From Luteolibacter sp. LG18 (GTDB lineage Bacteria > Verrucomicrobiota > Verrucomicrobiia > Verrucomicrobiales > Akkermansiaceae): 64,000 nt of DNA. The DNA lies in assembly GCF_036322585.1 (NCBI RefSeq), contig NZ_AP024600.1:186001-250000 (forward strand), written 5' to 3'. Below, piece by piece: positions 29,317 through 41,082 of the stretch. Under the pieces are notes generated by a model. It did not search any database and had not been told where the DNA came from. It saw nothing but the letters and a program-made list of their open reading frames with translations. Numbering within the stretch: position 1 is the first letter of the stretch; each line of letters begins with the position of its first letter. A program made the position numbers and the translations under genes.

Positions 29317-30204
29317 TCAAAACCCCAGCACCTGCCGCACCCGGTGACGGTAGGTGCGGCCCACCGGGAGCGGTTCCGGCCAATCGTGGAGATGCACTTT
29401 CCATCCGCTCGCGGTAGAGCGATCGAGGCGCTGGATGCGGGCATTCCGGATCAGGTGGCGCTGGCTGACGCGGAGGAACTCCTCCTCGGGCAACTGCGAT
29501 TCCCACGACTTCAAGCTGCGCAGCTCGGTGCAGCGCGGGCGGTTCGCGAAATGGAGGTGGGTGTAGTCGCCATCCGCCTCGATCAGCACCAGATCACGGC
29601 GGTCCAGGGCGATCACCACTCCCGCGGCCCGGACATGCAGCAGGTTCGTCGATGGCTCGACCAGCGGCACCGGCACGTCACCACCCCGACCGTAAAGGAG
29701 CGCGGAAAGGTATCCAGCGGTTTCTGTTAGAACCGACTCCATCCCGGAGCTCCATGTGCATTTCCGGCGGACCATGTCATAGCCGAAAATGCCGCGAAGC
29801 CGCCCTTCATGGAGCAGCGGGACATTGATGCTCGAACGGATCGCCTGGCGGCGGAGCTCCGACTGGAAGGCCCGCGCCTGGCGGGGCAACAACTCCGTGT
29901 CCGGATTCGCCACGACCTTTCCGGACGCCAGCGATTTCTGCATCCAACGGATCATGTCCACCGAGGCCGCCTGCAGGTCGTCGACGTGCTGGGTGACTCC
30001 GTTGACCGCCCATTCGTGGGTGTTCCAGAAATGGGTCAGCTCGTCGTTGTAACGCACGATCCAGGCGCGGTCGGCACCGTGCCCTTTTCCCAGGCAGGCG
30101 AGCGCCAGATCCACCGCCTCTTCCGCCGGATGACCCGCCGCGATCAAGGCGAGCCGCTTCCAAATGTTTCTGTTAGATACGCCGTCGGCGGAGGGTCCGG
30201 ACAT
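29317..30204 (-). CDS. GAF-LytTR transcriptional regulator
   Basis: The 295-residue protein has a GAF sensor domain (about 15-170: RLALIAAGHPAEEAVDLALA, ADRAWIVRYND, INVPLLHEGRLRGIFGYD) and a C-terminal LytTR DNA-binding domain (about 195-293: DLVLIEADGDYTHLHFANR, FLRVSQRHLIRNARIQRLDR). There is no receiver domain, so the signal is probably a small ligand or redox state read by the GAF domain, not phosphorylation. LytTR proteins bind direct repeats with a GTT core. The sequence TCTAACAGAA occurs in codons 10-15 of this gene, once more within it (29721-29731) and again near 30419-30428, close to the neighbouring gene's stop. Confidence 0.9.
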   Translation of the reverse strand: MSGPSADGVSNRNIWKRLALIAAGHPAEEAVDLALACLGKGHGADRAWIVRYNDELTHFWNTHEWAVNGVTQHVDDLQAASVDMIRWMQKSLASGKVVANPDTELLPRQARAFQSELRRQAIRSSINVPLLHEGRLRGIFGYDMVRRKCTWSSGMESVLTETAGYLSALLYGRGGDVPVPLVEPSTNLLHVRAAGVVIALDRRDLVLIEADGDYTHLHFANRPRCTELRSLKSWESQLPEEEFLRVSQRHLIRNARIQRLDRSTASGWKVHLHDWPEPLPVGRTYRHRVRQVLGF

Positions 30205-30370
30205 GGGCCGAGCATGGGATGAACCGGTGCAGAATATCGAACACTATTGCCGGAAATCGGGCCGGGCATCGACAGACGACCTCGCGTCCGGTTGATAGGC
30301 CACGGAACCGGTCGGCAGCCCCCGCCGGCCCGACCGACACTCACCCTGGGTAAGCTGAACACAACGGCTT

Positions 30371-30410
30371 CATGCGGGGGGCCCTCACGCTCATGACGGC
30401 CTCCCGCATG
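30371..30410 (-). terminator. hairpin after the phosphoesterase gene
   Basis: CATGCGGGGGGCC pairs with GGCCTCCCGCATG (12 of 13), beginning 15 bases after the stop of the phosphoesterase gene. There is no clear T-run on the minus strand, so it may be an RNA-stabilising stem instead of a true terminator. The rest of 30205-30424 shows nothing else. Confidence 0.5.
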
Positions 30411-30424
30411 GTTCCCTGATTCTG

Positions 30425-31051
30425 TTAGATCTCCACCACCCACGGCGGACGCGGCTCATGGCTTCCGGTGGAGAAGGACGCGGCGTTCACGAACAAGGTG
30501 TCGCCCACCTGCTGCCGCCCGTATGCGGCATGGACATGCCCGAACACGTGCAACCGCGGACGGATGCGCTTCAACTCCTCCAGCAGAATCGGGCACCCGA
30601 GATGTTTCTGGCTCCGCGACGGCGTGTCGAGGATGCCATGCGGCGGCGTGTGGGTGACGAGGATGTCGATCCCCTCGGGAATCTTCCGCCAGTGTTCACG
30701 CAGTTGCTCGTCGGTGGCGTAAAACGCGAACCCCGGAAGGTTCGGACACCACGGCGAACCGTAGATCGTCAGCCCGCCGATGGTGGTCGCGGAATCCTCC
30801 AGATACGTCGCATGGGGAAAGGGCGGCGGACTGCCCGCTGGCCGCCGTTCGAGCGACCGGTCATGGTTGCCGCCGATGCAGATCACGTTCTTCGCTGGAG
30901 CCGCCTTGAACCAATCATCCATCTCGCCGAGCGGATCGGGCCGCGGGTCGCTGAACTCGCACATGTCCCCGCAGTGGATGAGCAGATCCGCTTCCGGCAG
31001 CGGAAGGTAGTCGTGTTTCCCGTGGGTGTCGGCGATCAGACAAATACGCAT
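30425..31051 (-). CDS. calcineurin-like metallophosphoesterase
   Basis: The 208-residue protein has the complete metallophosphoesterase signature: MRICLIADTHGKHD, ADLLIHCGDMCEF, VICIGGNHDRSL, LVTHTPPHGILD and HVFGHVHAAYG. The short length and THTPPHGILD motif resemble the MPPED-like group acting on cyclic or other phosphodiesters; the substrate is unknown. The ATG at 31051 begins the first beta strand; the longer frame adds an unrelated Cys/Arg-rich leader that overlaps clpB. It is downstream of clpB on the same strand but separated by a terminator-like hairpin. Confidence 0.9.
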   Translation of the reverse strand: MRICLIADTHGKHDYLPLPEADLLIHCGDMCEFSDPRPDPLGEMDDWFKAAPAKNVICIGGNHDRSLERRPAGSPPPFPHATYLEDSATTIGGLTIYGSPWCPNLPGFAFYATDEQLREHWRKIPEGIDILVTHTPPHGILDTPSRSQKHLGCPILLEELKRIRPRLHVFGHVHAAYGRQQVGDTLFVNAASFSTGSHEPRPPWVVEI

Positions 31052-31107
31052 GGTTTGGAAACTATAGCATGTTCCGATCCAACGGAAGAGTACTCCCAAG
31101 AGACATA

Positions 31108-31131
31108 ACGCCCGCGGTTTCCCGCGGGCGT
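31108..31131 (-). terminator. terminator after clpB
   Basis: ACGCCCGCGG pairs perfectly with CCGCGGGCGT around a four-base loop, 11 bases after the clpB stop; the following minus-strand tail (TATGTCTCTT) is only moderately T-rich. Confidence 0.7.
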
Positions 31132-31142
31132 CGTGAAGCCTA

Positions 31143-33719
<2,577 letters not shown>

Positions 33720-33896
33720 GGCTCTGATGAATTTGGGGAATCTATCAGGGGTTGGTGGCGGTGCCACCCCCTTCCTGCTGTTTTCTGGGGATAGGATGCC
33801 CTAGCATGAACTTTATTCAAAAAATTTAACCGAGTTTTTGTCAGGATTCGCGGATGAATGGCTGCAAAATCCTCCGACCCGTGCCACATATGAGGC

Positions 33897-35417
33897 ATGC
33901 CAAAGCGCGCGTTGTTGATGGTTCTGGATTCGGTCGGGTGCGGCGGTGCCCCCGATGCGGCGGTGTATGGTGACGCGGGCGCGGACACGCTGGGCCACTT
34001 GTTCTCACGGATCCCCGGGCTGGAGCTGCCCAATATGGCGTCGATCGGGCTCTACGAAGCGATGCGCCGCAGCCATCCCGATTTCCCGCTCGCCACGCCG
34101 ATGCTGCGCCCGCACGCCAGCCACGGCGTGCTCACCGAGCACTCCGCCGGCAAGGACTCCACCACCGGCCACTGGGAGCTGATGGGTGCGGTGCTGCCGA
34201 AGCCCTTCGCCACCTTCCCGTCCTTCCCCCTGGATCTGGTGCGGGAGATCGAGCAACGCGGCGGCGCGAAGTTCATCGGAAACGTGGCCGCCTCCGGCAC
34301 CGAAATCCTGAAATCCCTCGGCGGGGAACACCTCACCACCGGCAAGCCCATCCTCTACACCAGTGCCGATAGCGTGCTCCAGATCGCCGCCCATGAGGAT
34401 CCCGCCATCTTCGGCCTCGACCGCCTGCTGGCGCTCTGCCGGATCGCCCGCGAGGTGCTGGACGAGCGCGGCGTGAGGATCGGCCGGGTGATCGCCCGCC
34501 CTTTCCTCGGCGACTCCCCGGCCACCTTCCACCGCACCGCGAACCGCCACGACTACTCGCTGCGCCCGCCCGCCACCACGCTGAACCGCCTGCAGGCCGT
34601 CGGCGTCCAGACCATCGGCGTGGGCAAGATCGACGACCTCTTCGCCGGTTCCGGCCTCGACGTTTCCCGCCCCACCGTCTCGAACGCCGATGGCATGACC
34701 ACCATCGCCAACCTGTGGTCGGAACAACGGAGCCAGCCCCACTTCATCTTCGCCAACCTGATCGACTTCGACAGCCTCTACGGCCACCGCCGCGATCCGG
34801 CCGGATACGCCCAGGCGCTGCGGGACTTCGATGACTGGCTGGGCCGCTTCCTCGGCAACGTCGGTCCGCACGACCTGCTCATCGTCACCGGCGACCACGG
34901 CAACGACCCCTATCACCGCGGCACCGACCACACCCGCGAACAGGTGCCGCTGATGGTCCTGAATGGCGAGGCCCCCGCCGAGGGCACCTTCAAGGACGTC
35001 GCGGTGCTGGTGGAGCGTCACCTCTTCCCGGTGCCGCCGGAGTATTTCCAAACCCGCTTCAAGGGCGAGCCCCCGGCCAGCGGCTGGCCGGACACCTTCG
35101 CCGTGGTGACCGCCTGCAATCCGCGATCGAATCCCCGGGCCACCGACGAAGAGAACCACCAAGCCGATCTGGAACTGCACCGTGCGCTCTCCGAGCGGGG
35201 CCTCCAGCCATTCCGCGTCACCGGCGGATCTCCCGATTTCAGCCACCAGGAGCCCGGCTGGGGATTCGCTGGCCCGGACCTCGAGACTCCGGCGGAGTTC
35301 GCGCGGCAGTTCGATCAGGTCGCCTTCTTCCGGATCGAGGACGGGGACATCTCCATCCACCCCGATGCCAGCGGCACCCGCTGGCCGGTGGACCGCTGGA
35401 CGAACCGCCTCGGCTGA
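33897..35417 (+). CDS. deoB: phosphopentomutase fused to a DUF3293 domain
   Basis: Residues 1 to about 390 match phosphopentomutase (alkaline-phosphatase superfamily), which interconverts ribose-1- and ribose-5-phosphate: the metal site MVLDSVGCGGAPDA, the catalytic GKDSTTGHWELMG with the phosphorylated Thr near residue 90, FANLIDFDSLYGHR, TGDHGNDPYHRGTDHTRE and VPLMVLNG. A normal DeoB ends near there. Here the frame continues through FQTRFKGEPPAS into a second domain at about 398-490: FAVVTACNPRSNPRATDEEN, FRVTGGSPDFSHQEPGWGF and FDQVAFFRIEDGDI, which resembles DUF3293. No frame break is visible at the junction. It is a lone gene ending in a strong terminator shared with the convergent AraC gene. 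Confidence 0.88.
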   Translation: MPKRALLMVLDSVGCGGAPDAAVYGDAGADTLGHLFSRIPGLELPNMASIGLYEAMRRSHPDFPLATPMLRPHASHGVLTEHSAGKDSTTGHWELMGAVLPKPFATFPSFPLDLVREIEQRGGAKFIGNVAASGTEILKSLGGEHLTTGKPILYTSADSVLQIAAHEDPAIFGLDRLLALCRIAREVLDERGVRIGRVIARPFLGDSPATFHRTANRHDYSLRPPATTLNRLQAVGVQTIGVGKIDDLFAGSGLDVSRPTVSNADGMTTIANLWSEQRSQPHFIFANLIDFDSLYGHRRDPAGYAQALRDFDDWLGRFLGNVGPHDLLIVTGDHGNDPYHRGTDHTREQVPLMVLNGEAPAEGTFKDVAVLVERHLFPVPPEYFQTRFKGEPPASGWPDTFAVVTACNPRSNPRATDEENHQADLELHRALSERGLQPFRVTGGSPDFSHQEPGWGFAGPDLETPAEFARQFDQVAFFRIEDGDISIHPDASGTRWPVDRWTNRLG

Positions 35418-35420
35418 AAA

Positions 35421-35455
35421 CAAGAAAGGCCACCGGTGTCCGGTGGCCTTTCTTG
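35421..35455. terminator. bidirectional terminator
   Basis: A perfect 16-bp stem (CAAGAAAGGCCACCGG with its complement) with a three-base loop lies four bases after the deoB stop and 19 bases after the convergent AraC gene stop. T-rich ends are present on both strands (CCTTTCTTG). Confidence 0.88.
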
Positions 35456-35474
35456 CATAAGGGTGGAGCAAATC

Positions 35475-35879
35475 TCAGGACGCGACCGGCAGGCGGTAGG
35501 AGAAATCCTTCCGCTGGAAGTCGGTCGGGGAGACCTCGTAAAATTGCTGGAACTCGCGGGCGAAGATCTTCGGCGACGCAAAGCCGAGATCGATGGCCAC
35601 CTCCTTCACGGAGTGGCCCTCGCGCAGGAGATTGCGGGCGGCGACCATGCGCTCGCGACGGAGCCAATCCTTCGGAGTAATTCCGAGGCCATCCTCGAAA
35701 ACACGCCGCAGGTGGCGCTCGGAAATGCCCACTACCTGACACATCCGGTCAACCCGGTAGCAGGTGCTGCGGGCGACCGTTGCCAAGGACAATGGCAAGG
35801 GTTCTCGTGCGCAAAGCACGAGGATCTGGCCGTTGCGATGAACGACCTCGACATCACGACGTTTCACGGTTGGGGACAA
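35475..35879 (-). CDS. minimal AraC-type DNA-binding protein
   Basis: At 134 residues this is little more than the AraC DNA-binding domain: the first helix-turn-helix CYRVDRMCQVVGISERHLRR, then FEDGLGITPKDWLRRERM, and the second with GHSVKEVAIDLGFASPKIFA followed by EFQQFYEVSPTDFQ. Only about 35 residues precede it, with no room for a ligand domain. It is divergent from lpxD with 164 bases between them. Such short forms either respond to levels alone, like SoxS, or bind DNA constitutively. No target is evident beyond the neighbouring lpxD. Confidence 0.88.
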   Translation of the reverse strand: MSPTVKRRDVEVVHRNGQILVLCAREPLPLSLATVARSTCYRVDRMCQVVGISERHLRRVFEDGLGITPKDWLRRERMVAARNLLREGHSVKEVAIDLGFASPKIFAREFQQFYEVSPTDFQRKDFSYRLPVAS

Positions 35880-36043
35880 GGGGCTGGTTGTGAACAGGAC
35901 ACTGCCCTTATACCACGTAAAGCCAGACTGTCAAATTTGCAAAAAGTGGGTAACCAGGGCGTTCCGCGCTTGTTTTCGCAAGGCCACCTCCGGATTTCGG
36001 CACATTTGCCTGTCATTCGCCCTCCGCCCTGCGACAAGGCGCG

Positions 36044-37072
36044 ATGAATCTCACCGTGGCAGACCTCGTTGACCAGCTTTCCGCCACGTTGTTATCGGGT
36101 TCGGATGCATCCATCATCCAGGGGTTTGCCTCCCTTCGCGAGGCGGGACCGGGCGATCTGAGCTTCTTCAACGATGCCCGCTACAAGCCCCTCCTCCATA
36201 CCACACGGGCCACGGCGGTCCTCGTGCCGCCTGGCATGGCGGAGTTGCCGCGGAACGTGGCCTGCCTGGAGGTCCAGAACCCCTCGATCGCGTTCGAGGC
36301 CATCACGGATCAATATGGACTCCAGCCGCAACCGTTCGAGCCTACCATCCATGATTCCGCGGTGATCGGCTCCTGCGTGTCCACGAACCTGGCCAAAATC
36401 AAGGTCGGAGCGCACGCCGTGATCGAGGATGAAGTTCACCTTGGCGACGGGGCCGAGATCGGAGCCGGCTGCTTCGTGGGGCGGGGAGCCTCGATCGGAG
36501 CCGGCTGCCGGCTCTTCGCAAACTCCACCGTCCATGAAGGGTGCGTCCTGGGCAGCGGGGTCTTGATTCATTCCGGCGCGGTGATCGGCGCGGATGGTTT
36601 CGGCTACGCGTTCCAGGATGGCCGCCACCGGAAGATCCGGCAATCGGGGGTGGTTCAACTCGATGACGACGTGGAGATTGGCGCCGGAACGACGGTGGAC
36701 CGCGCCCGCTTCGGCCGAACATGGATCGGAGAAGGCACCAAAATCGACAATCAGGTCCAGATCGGCCACAATGTCGTCATTGGAAAGCACTGCATCATCG
36801 TCGCAGGTTCCGGCATCGCTGGCAGTTCCCAAATCGGCGATTATGTGGTGCTGGCCGCCCAGGTGGGAGTGGCTGGACACGTCAGCATCGGATCCCACTG
36901 CACGATCACGGCACGCACCGCGGTGACCAAAAGCCTGCCGGCGAACTCCGGTTCCTACATGGGCTTCCCCGCGGCACCGGCTGCCGAGGAACGTCGGCGC
37001 ATCGTGGCGTTTCGCCGCCTTCCGGAGTTGTTCGAAAGGGTGAAAAAGCTCGAACGCGGTTCCCAATCTTGA
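36044..37072 (+). CDS. lpxD: UDP-3-O-acylglucosamine N-acyltransferase
   Basis: The 342-residue acyltransferase adds the N-linked hydroxyacyl chain of lipid A. The N-terminal domain has [13 protein letters not shown] and ATAVLVPPG; the rest is a left-handed beta helix of hexapeptide repeats ([30 protein letters not shown]) ending in a short helix ([15 protein letters not shown]). The catalytic histidine lies in [19 protein letters not shown], and the acyl-pocket strand is [15 protein letters not shown]. Its presence shows that the organism makes lipid A. Other lpx genes are not in the window; lpxD is a single gene, divergent from the short AraC gene. Confidence 0.95.
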   Translation: MNLTVADLVDQLSATLLSGSDASIIQGFASLREAGPGDLSFFNDARYKPLLHTTRATAVLVPPGMAELPRNVACLEVQNPSIAFEAITDQYGLQPQPFEPTIHDSAVIGSCVSTNLAKIKVGAHAVIEDEVHLGDGAEIGAGCFVGRGASIGAGCRLFANSTVHEGCVLGSGVLIHSGAVIGADGFGYAFQDGRHRKIRQSGVVQLDDDVEIGAGTTVDRARFGRTWIGEGTKIDNQVQIGHNVVIGKHCIIVAGSGIAGSSQIGDYVVLAAQVGVAGHVSIGSHCTITARTAVTKSLPANSGSYMGFPAAPAAEERRRIVAFRRLPELFERVKKLERGSQS

Positions 37073-37132
37073 GGCGACGTCCGGAGCCCGCCATCGGAAA
37101 GGAAAGCGAGCGCAGACCGGATAGCGGGTGTT

Positions 37133-37169
37133 GAAGGGCTCCCCTCGTCGCCAGGAGCAGGAGCCCTTC
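37133..37169. other. hairpin carrying a dispersed GGGCTCCCCTCGTCGC motif
   Basis: GAAGGGCTCC pairs perfectly with GGAGCCCTTC. The loop side includes GGGCTCCCCTCGTCGC (37136-37151), which recurs with one change at 45198-45213, also just past a gene end. It lies 60 bases after lpxD and could end that transcript, though no T-run follows. Confidence 0.45.
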
Positions 37170-37227
37170 CTCAAGGCAGGATAGGGGACTTCACAGGCAG
37201 CCCCGTGGCAGCAATCACAGCACGCAA

Positions 37228-37259
37228 AAAGGCGGCAACGCCATCGCGCTGCCGCCTTT
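37228..37259 (-). terminator. terminator of the methyltransferase-kinase-receiver operon
   Basis: AAAGGCGGCA pairs with TGCCGCCTTT; on the minus strand the stem runs straight into TTTTTGCG, 36 bases after the receiver gene stop. Confidence 0.85.
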
Positions 37260-37295
37260 GTAAAACTCGCTCCCTCCGCAACCGGCTGGCTTGGA

Positions 37296-38351
37296 TCAGA
37301 TCAGGCCGAGCGCGGACGAGATCAGGAGATCGTCATCAAACAGCCAGCGGGCGGTTTCCGCACCAGCGGCAGCCGCCGGCTTGACTGGAGCGACCACGAC
37401 GTCGAGCAGGAGCCCGGCACCGCGGACGCGGCGGACGCTGCCGCCCGCATCGTACACCGCCATCAGCGCGGCCAAGGTTTTCACCGAGGCGCGGGTGGCA
37501 GTGGTATCGTCACTGCGGCCGAGCAGCACGTCGATGAGGACCGGGGCCGGGTCCGCATCGGAGGAAAGGCGGCTGGCATCTCCGCTCGGAGCCACGGCCA
37601 CCCTGCCGGTGCCAGCCGATTCGAAGGCGGTGGCAAGCGCGGTGGTGCGGGCCTGCAGGCCATCGACCTGGAGTGCCAGCGGCAGTTCGCGCTCGAGCGC
37701 GGAAGCGAGTTCGACCTGACGGTCGTGCAGTTTCCCCCAATCCGGCGAACGCAGGCCGGCGTTGCCGGTGTCCTGGTTGGTGCGGCCGGAGACGCCGATC
37801 TTGATGAACGAGGCCACGGCCTCACCGGCGCGGTCGACCTTGATGCCGGCGCAGACCGGAGCCAGCGAGAAGGCGGCGAGACGGCTGGACATCAGCACAT
37901 TGCCCATCGCCTGCATCTTCGCGGACAGCAGGGCATCGCGCTCGCGCTTCACGCTGAAGAACTCCATGGCGCGGCGCAGGGTGACCTCGAGCTGCGGGAT
38001 GTCCCACGGCTTGGTGATGTAGCGGAAAATCCCGCCGTCGTTGACCGAGCCGATGGCGGCATCGATGTCCGAGAAGGCGGTGGAGAGGATCTTGATGATG
38101 TCCGGATAGTCCCCGGCGATCTTCGACAGGAAGCCGACACCGGTTTCATTGGGCATCCGCTGGTCGGTCACGATGATGCCGATCTCGGAGGCATGGCGGC
38201 GGAACACGTCCAAGGCCTCCACGCCATCCCCAGCCTCCAGGATGCGGAACTTGTCGCCAAACAGGCGCCGGAAATACTTCCGGGTCTTCTCTTCGTCATC
38301 GACGAAGAGAATGGCGTAACGCTGGTAGTCGTATTGCTCGAGGTCAGGCAT
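37296..38351 (-). CDS. receiver-domain response regulator (PhcQ-like)
   Basis: The 351-residue protein has an N-terminal receiver domain (about 10-125) with the acidic pair in FVDDEE, the phosphorylated aspartate in VTDQRMPNE (Asp63), the switch residues ILSTAFS and the lysine in YITKPW (Lys114). The remaining 220 residues contain no helix-turn-helix, HD-GYP or GGDEF motif; they read as a helical linker followed by a divergent alpha/beta region. It starts one base after the stop of the hybrid kinase, so it is certainly co-transcribed. It occupies the position of phcQ in Ralstonia, also a receiver protein of uncertain output. Output by protein-protein contact is inferred because no DNA-binding domain is seen. 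Confidence 0.88.
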   Translation of the reverse strand: MPDLEQYDYQRYAILFVDDEEKTRKYFRRLFGDKFRILEAGDGVEALDVFRRHASEIGIIVTDQRMPNETGVGFLSKIAGDYPDIIKILSTAFSDIDAAIGSVNDGGIFRYITKPWDIPQLEVTLRRAMEFFSVKRERDALLSAKMQAMGNVLMSSRLAAFSLAPVCAGIKVDRAGEAVASFIKIGVSGRTNQDTGNAGLRSPDWGKLHDRQVELASALERELPLALQVDGLQARTTALATAFESAGTGRVAVAPSGDASRLSSDADPAPVLIDVLLGRSDDTTATRASVKTLAALMAVYDAGGSVRRVRGAGLLLDVVVAPVKPAAAAGAETARWLFDDDLLISSALGLI

Positions 38352-38352
38352 G

Positions 38353-41082
38353 TCAGTCTGGGCTGGATTGAGAGTGGGAAGAGGAAAGGGCTGGGGCCGG
38401 GTTTTCTCCGGAAATGGGGAACAGCAGGCGGAACCGGGTGAAGTCGAAGGGTCGGCTCTCCACCTCCACCTGGGCCCGGTGCCGCTGGAGGATTTGATGG
38501 GTGATGCTCAGGCCGAGGCCCATCCCTTTCCCCACATCCTTGGAGGTGAAGAAAGGGTCGAAGATCTTCTGTACGTTTTCGGGCGGAATGCCAATACCGT
38601 TGTCGAGAACCGTGACCATCCACGAGTTTCCGGCTGCCTCGACCGAGATATCAAGTTTGCCCGCCACCTTGGCGTCCGGCTCGGCCTCGTTCCGCATCCG
38701 GATCGCATCGATGGCGTTCTGGAAGAGATTGATGAAGACTTGGACCAGTTGATTGGTGTTGCCGCGGATCGGAGCCATTCCCGGGGCATCGACCTTGAAG
38801 GCCACGTCGCTGCCGGTCTGGTGGCTGACCATGCGGCGGGACCGCTCGACGACGTCCACCAGATCGGCATCGCCCTCGACACCGGGGTCCTCGCGGGTGA
38901 ACTGGCGCAGGTCCGCGATGATCTGGGACACACGTTCCACGCCCTCGCGGATGTCGCCGACGATGTCCGCGTAGTCCTCGCGGTCGTTCTCCGGCAGCAC
39001 TTTGGAGAAGGTTTCCAAGGCGTGCAGACCGGCGCGGGAGTAGTTGAGCGGATTGTTGATCTCGTGGATCAGACCCGCGCTCATGCGGCCGAGGGCGGAG
39101 AGCTTCTCGTTCCGGACCAGCAGCACCTCGTTCTCCTTGATCTGGTCGAGGGCGGCCTGGAGCTCGTGGTTGAGGTCCGACATCTCGCGGCGGACGCGGG
39201 CCATGGCGAGCTGGTTCTCAAGGCGCAGCGCCAGTTCGGCGGTGGAAAACGGTTTGGTGAGGAAGTCGCTGGCACCGGCCTCCAGCGCCGCCAGCTTGGT
39301 CTGCTCGTCGGCGCGGGCGGTGAGGATGATGACCGAAACGCCGCGCGTGGCGTGGTGGTCGCGGATGCCCTTGCAAACCTCCACCCCGTCCATCTCCGGC
39401 ATCATGTGGTCGAGCAGCGCGAGCTGGGGCTGATGCTGGCGCGCGAGCTGGAGGGCCTGGGCGCCATCGCCCGCCTCGATCACGTCCACGTCATCCATCT
39501 GCATGCGCAGGAAGCGGCGGATGTCCGGCTCGTCGTCCGCGATCAGCACCAGCGGGCGGATGCCGGTCCGGCGACCGATCGACATCGGCTGCTTCGTCCC
39601 GAAACCATTGACCGGTCCCTGCGTCGTGGTGGACGAGCGCGAAGGAATCGAAAGCGCGGCCTTGCGGTGGAAATCGGCGATCACCGAATCGCCCGGATCG
39701 TGGGCGACCTCCCCGGCCTCCACCGTGGCCACGGCAGCCGGAGCCTCCTCGACCGGGAACTCGATGTTGAACGTCGTGCCCCGTCCGAGCTGGCTCTCCA
39801 CCTTGACCCCGCCGCCCATGGCTTCCGCCAGGCTGCGGACCAGCGCGAGACCGATGCCCGCGCCTTGGAACTTGCGGGTGGACGAGGTGTCGACCTGCCA
39901 GAAGCGTTCGAAAATACGCGGCAGCACGTCCGGCGCGATGCCGACGCCCGTGTCCGCCACCGACAGGTGCAGCGTGCCTTCCACGACTTCCGTCACCACC
40001 TCGATGCTGCCACCGGAGGGGGTGAACTTGATCGCGTTGACCACCAGGTTGAGGACGATCTTGTCGAACTTGTCGCGGTCGATCATCCACGCGCCCTCGT
40101 TCTGGACCTGCCAGACGAGCGCCACGTGGTCCTGCTCCGCGAGGTGGCGCAGCGACCGCAGCATGCCATCGAGGTGCGGCTGCAACTCGGTGGGCTGGCG
40201 GACGACATCGGCGTGGCCGGTGTCGAAGCGGACCAGATCGAGGAGGTCGTCGATGAGTTTGAGAAGGCGCAGGCCGTTCTGGCCGAGGAGAGTGGTCATC
40301 TCCGCGCCACGCGGATCATTCTGGAGCGGCGGCAGTTTGGCCAGGCGCTCGGTGATGCCGAGCATGACCGTCAGCGGCGTGCGGAGCTCATGGCTGATGT
40401 TGGCGAAGAACCGCGTTTTGGCCTCGTCGAGCTCGCTGAGCTGGCGGTTCTGCGACTCGAGCAGGGTGCGGGCGCTCTCGACCTCCTTGCGCAGGGCGAA
40501 CTCCCGGAACCGCAGGCGCTCGTAGGCGTGGTTCCCCACCAGCACGAACACCGCGGTGACGAACAGGAAATAGGCGTTGTTGAAAAGGATCCGCCCGTTC
40601 GGCGAATAGCGGGAGACGAGCACCGCCAGCGCGTAGAAGACGAAGCACACCAGCACCATCACCAGTGTCTTCTTGAACGACCAGCGCAGCAGGATCGAAA
40701 GCCCGAGCAGCACCAGGTTCAACCCGGCGTAATAGAGCGAGTCCCCGCCGCGGGTCATGGCGATCATCGCGCAGATCGCCAGCGTCGGCAGACCGGGAAT
40801 CGCCTGGGAAATCCACTCCGGCGGCCGGGAAACATCCGCCCGGGACAGCAGGAAGAACACCACCCCAAGCAGCAACGAGCTCACCGCTCGGAGCGCCAGG
40901 AACTGCCACGCGAACTCGGGAAATACCACCCAGTCCAGAATCGAGCCGGCGAGCATGAACAGCCCCGCCAGCACCGCGGCGCGACGATCGTTCGCCACCG
41001 CGACGTTGTATTCGTAGTCGCGGAACTCCTGCTCCAGCACGGCGGGGTCGACCGCCACCTGGCTCTGGACGGGTTCAGCCAT
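38353..41082 (-). CDS. membrane histidine kinase-receiver-histidine kinase (PhcS-PhcR-like fusion)
   Basis: The 909-residue protein has, in order: about six membrane helices (residues 35-185) with almost no periplasmic domain; a coiled linker; a first kinase core with the phospho-accepting [13 protein letters not shown] (His231), the N box near NLVVNAIKF and VADTGVGI; a receiver domain (about 510-628) with [18 protein letters not shown] (Asp558) and FLTKPF (Lys610); then a second, soluble kinase core with [17 protein letters not shown] (His673), [21 protein letters not shown] and [10 protein letters not shown]. The first core is HisKA-like; the second is of the type found in stand-alone cytosolic kinases. 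This is the content of PhcS (membrane kinase) plus PhcR (receiver with a kinase-like C-terminus) in one chain. It overlaps the methyltransferase gene by 8 bases. Confidence 0.93.
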   Translation of the reverse strand: MAEPVQSQVAVDPAVLEQEFRDYEYNVAVANDRRAAVLAGLFMLAGSILDWVVFPEFAWQFLALRAVSSLLLGVVFFLLSRADVSRPPEWISQAIPGLPTLAICAMIAMTRGGDSLYYAGLNLVLLGLSILLRWSFKKTLVMVLVCFVFYALAVLVSRYSPNGRILFNNAYFLFVTAVFVLVGNHAYERLRFREFALRKEVESARTLLESQNRQLSELDEAKTRFFANISHELRTPLTVMLGITERLAKLPPLQNDPRGAEMTTLLGQNGLRLLKLIDDLLDLVRFDTGHADVVRQPTELQPHLDGMLRSLRHLAEQDHVALVWQVQNEGAWMIDRDKFDKIVLNLVVNAIKFTPSGGSIEVVTEVVEGTLHLSVADTGVGIAPDVLPRIFERFWQVDTSSTRKFQGAGIGLALVRSLAEAMGGGVKVESQLGRGTTFNIEFPVEEAPAAVATVEAGEVAHDPGDSVIADFHRKAALSIPSRSSTTTQGPVNGFGTKQPMSIGRRTGIRPLVLIADDEPDIRRFLRMQMDDVDVIEAGDGAQALQLARQHQPQLALLDHMMPEMDGVEVCKGIRDHHATRGVSVIILTARADEQTKLAALEAGASDFLTKPFSTAELALRLENQLAMARVRREMSDLNHELQAALDQIKENEVLLVRNEKLSALGRMSAGLIHEINNPLNYSRAGLHALETFSKVLPENDREDYADIVGDIREGVERVSQIIADLRQFTREDPGVEGDADLVDVVERSRRMVSHQTGSDVAFKVDAPGMAPIRGNTNQLVQVFINLFQNAIDAIRMRNEAEPDAKVAGKLDISVEAAGNSWMVTVLDNGIGIPPENVQKIFDPFFTSKDVGKGMGLGLSITHQILQRHRAQVEVESRPFDFTRFRLLFPISGENPAPALSSSHSQSSPD

